A stretch of DNA of 41,794 nt from CAZPLZ01 sp964587525 (GTDB taxonomy: Bacteria; Oederibacteriota; CAKKQC01). The position numbers and the translations under genes are program-made. The notes below the pieces were generated by a model, which was given only the letters and a program-made list of their open reading frames with translations, searched no databases and was not told where the DNA came from. The stretch is taken from NCBI GenBank assembly GCA_964587525.1, contig CAZPLZ010000003.1, positions 1 through 41,794 on the forward strand, written 5' to 3'. Of the stretch, positions 38,525-41,794 are shown piece by piece. The number at the start of each line of letters is the position of its first letter. Positions within the stretch are counted from its first letter, which is position 1.

Positions 38525-40013
38525 GGGGTTGATCACGTTGCGGGGAAGAGGGGAGGAGAGGGGGTTTCCGAAGATGCCAGTCAGTGGCCCGCTGGTACTG
38601 GTACCCGATGCGCAGGAGAGAGGCTTCGTCGAATGCGCGGCCGATGAGCTGCATGCCGATCGGCAGCCCGCCATGCGAGAACCCGCAGGGCAGCACCAGG
38701 CCTGGTAGCCCCGCCAGGTTCACCGACACCGTGTAAATATCGTTCAGGTACATCTGGAGCGGGTCTTCGGATTTTTCCCCCAACTTGAACGCGGGGGTGG
38801 GGGTGGCGGGGGAAAGCAGCGCGTGACACTCGGTCAGCGCTGCTTCGTAATCCTGGCGTAGCCGGGTGCGGGCTTTAAGGGCTTTGAGATAGTACGCGTC
38901 GTAATACCCCGCGGAGAGCACGTACGTGCCCAGGATGATGCGGCGCTTCACTTCCGGCCCGAACCCGGCACTTCGAGTCCGCTTGTACATCTCGATGATG
39001 TGGCCGCCTGGCTTGCGCAACCCGTAACGCACCCCGTCGTATCGGGCCAGGTTGGAGGAGGCCTCGGCGGGGGCGATGAGGTAATACATGGGGAGGGCGT
39101 AGTCCTGATGGGGAATGGTCACATCTTTAAAGGTGCAACCCAGTTTTTCCAGCACCGGCCGGACTGCGTTCACCGCAGCCCGGACTTCGGGGTCCAAGCC
39201 TTCGCCGAACCACTCTTTCGCGATCCCGATTTTGAAGCCCTGCAAGGATTGAGCCAGTGTTTCGGTGTAGCGCGTAAGAGGCCGGTCCACCGACGTGGAG
39301 TCCCGCTCGTCAAACCCTTCGATGGCCTCCAGGAGGAGGGCGGCGTCCTGAACGTCTTTGGCCAGCGGGCCGATCTGATCCAGGGAGGAGGCGAACGCCA
39401 CCAGACCATACCGGGACACCCCGCCGTAGGTGGGTTTGAGGCCCACGACACCGGTGAGTGCGGCGGGCTGGCGGATCGAGCCACCGGTGTCTGAGCCCAC
39501 GGCGGCGATGGTCAGATCGGCAGCCAGCGCGGTGGCCGAGCCGCCGGAGGAACCACCCGGAACGCGCTGAAGATCCCAGGGATTTCTGGTCGGGCCAAAG
39601 GCTGAGTGCTCGGTGGACGAGCCCATCGCAAACTCATCCAGGTTAGTCTTGCCCACGAACACCGTACCGGCTTCGCGCAGTTTGGATACCACCGTGGCGT
39701 CGTATGGTGGCACGAAGCCTTCCAGGGTTCTGGAGGCGCAGGTGGTGTTCACCCCCTTGGTGCACAGGTTGTCCTTGAGGGCGGTCGGGATTCCATCCAG
39801 GGGTCCTAGGGGGTGACCCGTGGCCCGGCGCTGGTCCGAGGCGCGGGCTTGTTGAAGGGCTTCCTCGCCGGTAACCGTCAGATAGGCGTGGACTTTTTGA
39901 TCGTACGCCTCGATGCGCCGCAGCACCGCCTGGGTGAGCTCCACCGAGGAGAGTTTCTGTTCCTTGAGCTGCTGGCTGGCCTCGTGGATTGTCAGCGCCG
40001 CCGGATCGGACAT
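38517..40013 (-). CDS. gatA: Asp-tRNA(Asn)/Glu-tRNA(Gln) amidotransferase subunit A
   Basis: A 498-residue amidase-signature enzyme that releases ammonia from glutamine for the GatB site. The catalytic Ser-cisSer-Lys triad is visible: Lys in GIPTALKDNLCTKG and the serines in VPGGSSGGSATALA and GSDTGGSIRQPAAL. The ATG at 40013 overlaps the gatC stop (TGATG). The last ~10 codons run through a G-rich repeat variant (38541-38564), giving a PSSPQRDQPHA tail that may be an acquired extension. It is translationally coupled to gatC and gatB. Confidence 0.96.
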   Translation of the reverse strand: MSDPAALTIHEASQQLKEQKLSSVELTQAVLRRIEAYDQKVHAYLTVTGEEALQQARASDQRRATGHPLGPLDGIPTALKDNLCTKGVNTTCASRTLEGFVPPYDATVVSKLREAGTVFVGKTNLDEFAMGSSTEHSAFGPTRNPWDLQRVPGGSSGGSATALAADLTIAAVGSDTGGSIRQPAALTGVVGLKPTYGGVSRYGLVAFASSLDQIGPLAKDVQDAALLLEAIEGFDERDSTSVDRPLTRYTETLAQSLQGFKIGIAKEWFGEGLDPEVRAAVNAVRPVLEKLGCTFKDVTIPHQDYALPMYYLIAPAEASSNLARYDGVRYGLRKPGGHIIEMYKRTRSAGFGPEVKRRIILGTYVLSAGYYDAYYLKALKARTRLRQDYEAALTECHALLSPATPTPAFKLGEKSEDPLQMYLNDIYTVSVNLAGLPGLVLPCGFSHGGLPIGMQLIGRAFDEASLLRIGYQYQRATDWHLRKPPLLPSSPQRDQPHA

Positions 40014-40306
40014 CACTGCTCCAGGATGCGCGGCACGCGTACCGACCCTGCCTTGAAGTCAGGCGCGTTGGCGGCCACGTCATCCGAGGTGAGGCCGGGC
40101 CGGATGGTGTCTTCCCGGTACCGATTGGTGACGGAGGAGAGGATGTGGGTGGTGGGCTCCACCCCTTCAAGGTCCAGCTTGTTAAGGGTTTCCATGTAGC
40201 CCAGGATGGCTTCGAGCTGCGTGCCGAAGCGGTGTAGTTCGTCAGGGGTCAGATTCAGGCGCGCGAGATGCGCAATCGCTTCGACATCTTTGCTGGTGAG
40301 CGCCAT
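40013..40306 (-). CDS. gatC: Asp-tRNA(Asn)/Glu-tRNA(Gln) amidotransferase subunit C
   Basis: A 97-residue subunit that wraps around GatA and stabilises the GatA-GatB complex. The family pattern is present: LTSKDVEAIAHLARLNLTPD, QLEAILGYMETLNKLDLEGV, and a C-terminal APDFKAGSVRVPRILE. The ATG at 40306 opens the long minus-strand operon gatCAB-purM-transporter-ligA. The 150 bp between it and the divergent outer-membrane protein gene must hold the promoters for both directions, but I cannot place them with confidence. Confidence 0.94.
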   Translation of the reverse strand: MALTSKDVEAIAHLARLNLTPDELHRFGTQLEAILGYMETLNKLDLEGVEPTTHILSSVTNRYREDTIRPGLTSDDVAANAPDFKAGSVRVPRILEQ

Positions 40307-40458
40307 GAGGCCTCACCATTGTAGACTCGCGGACTCGTCTCGGCAATGGATGGTAACCCACAATTTAAACATTGCCACCTGTGGTGGCACCGGCCGGAGC
40401 AATCGGGGAGGGCGCGTCCGTTAGACCCGACGTATACTTTATTCGAGGTTTAAGGAAT

Positions 40459-41727
40459 TTGACGGTACGAACGAACTGCTTTCAAGTGGGAGTCGCCCTA
40501 CTTGTGCTGGCCGCTGCCAGTGCTGTTGCAGGCGGGCCGGGGAGTACCGGAGCCACGGGCCTGAAACTGTCTGTGGGCGCCCGGCCGACGGCCATGGGGA
40601 GCGCCTTTGTGGGTCTGGCCGATGACCTGAACGCCCTCTACTGGAACCCCGCTGGGCTGGCCCAGATCCGCTCGCCGGAGCTGAGCCTCCTGCACACGCA
40701 GTATCTGGCCGATACCAGTTATCAGGTGCTGGCCTACGCGCAGCCGCTGGCGGCTTTTGGCACGGTGGCAGGATCGCTCAACATTCTCAACTACGGCAAC
40801 ATTCCTCGGGCGATCGAGCGACCGGACGGGCTGTACGGTGGAGAGTTCGGCAGTGCATCCCCCCAGGATCTGTTTCTGATCGGCGGCTGGGGAGTTGCCC
40901 TGCCCCCGCAGTTCGGCATGTCACGTGTGAGGATCGGCACGACGGTGAAGCTGACCTTCCAGCAGCTCACCGGCAACACGCTCGTGGGGATGGGTGTGGG
41001 AGGCGGAGTGTTGTGGGATACGCCGATGACAGGCTTTCGGGTGGGCCTCCTGCTTGACAATGTGGGCGCGCTCACGGGCATCAGTGCCCGGCTCCCGCTC
41101 AATGGGACGCTGGGGGCGAGCTACGCGAGGGTCCTGGGAAGAGATTTTCGAGCGATCTACGCGGTTGACACGCGGCTCTCGGTGGATACGAGCCTGCAGG
41201 CCAATATGGGGGTGGAGGTTGAGGCATTCAACATGCTGGGGTTAAGGGCTGGCTGGCGGGCCCGGCGTGCCGGCCGCGCCTTGGGCGGGCGGACCCTGGG
41301 GCTGGGCCTGAGGTACCCGATGACCTGGTTCGGCACGGCCATGCTGGTCAAATTGGACTACGCCACGGCGGCGTCCGGCGAGCTTGGCACCTCTCAACGG
41401 TTCCAGCTCAGCGTGCAATTCAAAGGGATCCACCTGGTCCAGCTCGGGAGGTTACGGGTGACGAAGCGTGGCGGCGAGCCGGTCTTGATGTGGACCGGGA
41501 AAGCCCCTGCCTTTCACGTGTTCATCAAAAGTCAGGGGGATGAGGACTTCGTGCAGCTCACCGGCCGGCCGGTTACGAAGACGCAGTATTCGCTGACTGG
41601 CCTGCCGGCGGGCCGGTACGTGTTCAGGGTGCTGGCGGTGGATCCGTACCGACCAGGGTGGCGGGGCGGGGTTTCACCTAACATTGAAGTGATCCTGGAA
41701 GCTCCGGAGGACACGAGCGCACCTTAG
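40459..41727 (+). CDS. PorV/PorQ-like outer-membrane beta-barrel protein with C-terminal domain
   Basis: About 422 residues. A signal peptide (VGVALLVLAAASAVAGGPG) leads to the FadL-like family motif LSVGARPTAMGSAFVGLADD and LNALYWNPAGLAQI, then a barrel of alternating strands (AQPLAAFGTVAGSLNILNYG, ANMGVEVEAFNMLGLRAGWR). The last ~90 residues (RVTKRGGEPVLMWTGKAPAF to VEAPED-like end) look like a fibronectin III-type module. Members of this family serve in type IX secretion in Bacteroidota, but they also occur widely in other phyla without it; a surface scaffold or transport role is all that can be said. TTG at 40459, preceded by taagga, is chosen; the open frame reaches back to 40372 without signal-like sequence. 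Confidence 0.8.
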   Translation: MTVRTNCFQVGVALLVLAAASAVAGGPGSTGATGLKLSVGARPTAMGSAFVGLADDLNALYWNPAGLAQIRSPELSLLHTQYLADTSYQVLAYAQPLAAFGTVAGSLNILNYGNIPRAIERPDGLYGGEFGSASPQDLFLIGGWGVALPPQFGMSRVRIGTTVKLTFQQLTGNTLVGMGVGGGVLWDTPMTGFRVGLLLDNVGALTGISARLPLNGTLGASYARVLGRDFRAIYAVDTRLSVDTSLQANMGVEVEAFNMLGLRAGWRARRAGRALGGRTLGLGLRYPMTWFGTAMLVKLDYATAASGELGTSQRFQLSVQFKGIHLVQLGRLRVTKRGGEPVLMWTGKAPAFHVFIKSQGDEDFVQLTGRPVTKTQYSLTGLPAGRYVFRVLAVDPYRPGWRGGVSPNIEVILEAPEDTSAP

Positions 41728-41728
41728 C

Positions 41729-41794
41729 AGGCCGCTGAAAAAGTTCCATCGTTAATCTTCTAACCGGCGTCGTTTTTATGTGAAGTGCGACTCC
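41729..41794. repeat. MITE-like dispersed repeat, partial copy at window edge
   Basis: Starts one base after the outer-membrane protein stop with aggccgctgaaaaag and continues to the window end. It matches the first ~66 bases of the repeat at 24991-25162 with three substitutions and one inserted base. Its far end lies outside the window. Confidence 0.85.

Noticed and set aside
38525..38674. Longer N-terminus for GatB
   Set aside because: The upstream 50 codons lie antiparallel to none but overlap the gatA 3' end in another frame and are not like any GatB; the conserved start is the ATG at 38524.
1..41794. tRNA, rRNA, riboswitch or phage structural genes
   Set aside because: I looked for cloverleaf-like segments, rRNA motifs, common riboswitch cores and integrase or structural phage proteins and found none I could support; a covariance-model search would be needed to exclude small RNAs.

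Overview
The window is GC-rich, densely packed bacterial DNA. An Omp85 protein, a PorV-like barrel, lipid-linked sugar/O-antigen type membrane enzymes and periplasmic proteins point to a diderm (Gram-negative) bacterium. GatCAB shows an indirect Asn/Gln-tRNA pathway. A 10-base N gap inside purH shows this is a draft assembly, probably a metagenome bin. The mix suits an uncultured lineage such as Omnitrophota, NC10 or a Nitrospirota relative, but nothing here fixes the phylum.

Layout. 1-7.4 kb: the tail of a membrane glycosyltransferase-like TPR protein, a GAF-GGDEF diguanylate cyclase, a copper-type P-ATPase broken by one in-frame TGA, an aldo/keto reductase between two copies of a G-rich hairpin repeat, and a DegT aminotransferase. 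7.4-14 kb is a rearranged zone. A polysaccharide deacetylase gene is split into two halves 3.3 kb apart; the inserted DNA carries a truncated IS200-type transposase, a DUF1573-Omp85 fusion gene, a 38-bp perfect palindrome and a truncated antitoxin. Beyond it lie a multi-pass membrane protein, an intact RHH/RelE toxin-antitoxin pair, and an endonuclease/phosphatase-family gene that has lost its core and whose 3' end is also present as a second, diverged copy.

14-23 kb (minus strand) is a tightly overlapping operon: a membrane glycosyltransferase, a YidD-like protein, a TPR protein, an O-antigen-ligase-like TPR protein, purN, purH, purD, purE. 23-25 kb: an ECF sigma factor, a zinc-finger anti-sigma factor and a secreted coiled-coil protein, overlapping in that order. 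25-28.4 kb (plus): a sulfur-carrier cluster of a cysteine synthase, a JAMM protease, a threonine-synthase-like enzyme, a MoaD/ThiS-like carrier ending in Gly-Gly-Arg, and a NIL-domain protein. It resembles the Mycobacterium CysO/CysM/Mec and Wolinella HcyS/HcyD logic. 28.5-29.7 kb: a di-haem cytochrome c peroxidase.

29.7-40.3 kb (minus) is a second overlapping operon: gatC, gatA, gatB, purM, two unusual ABC transporter proteins (a solute-binding protein fused to a permease, and a permease with a ~380-residue insert of degenerate repeats) and ligA. No ABC ATPase is present. A divergent PorV/PorQ-like outer-membrane protein and a second copy of a dispersed MITE-like repeat close the window.

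The most interesting signals are the ATPase-less fused sugar transporter with its repeat-bearing insert, the sulfur-carrier cluster in which a threonine-synthase paralogue may take carrier sulfur, the DUF1573-Omp85 fusion, and the split deacetylase that records an insertion.
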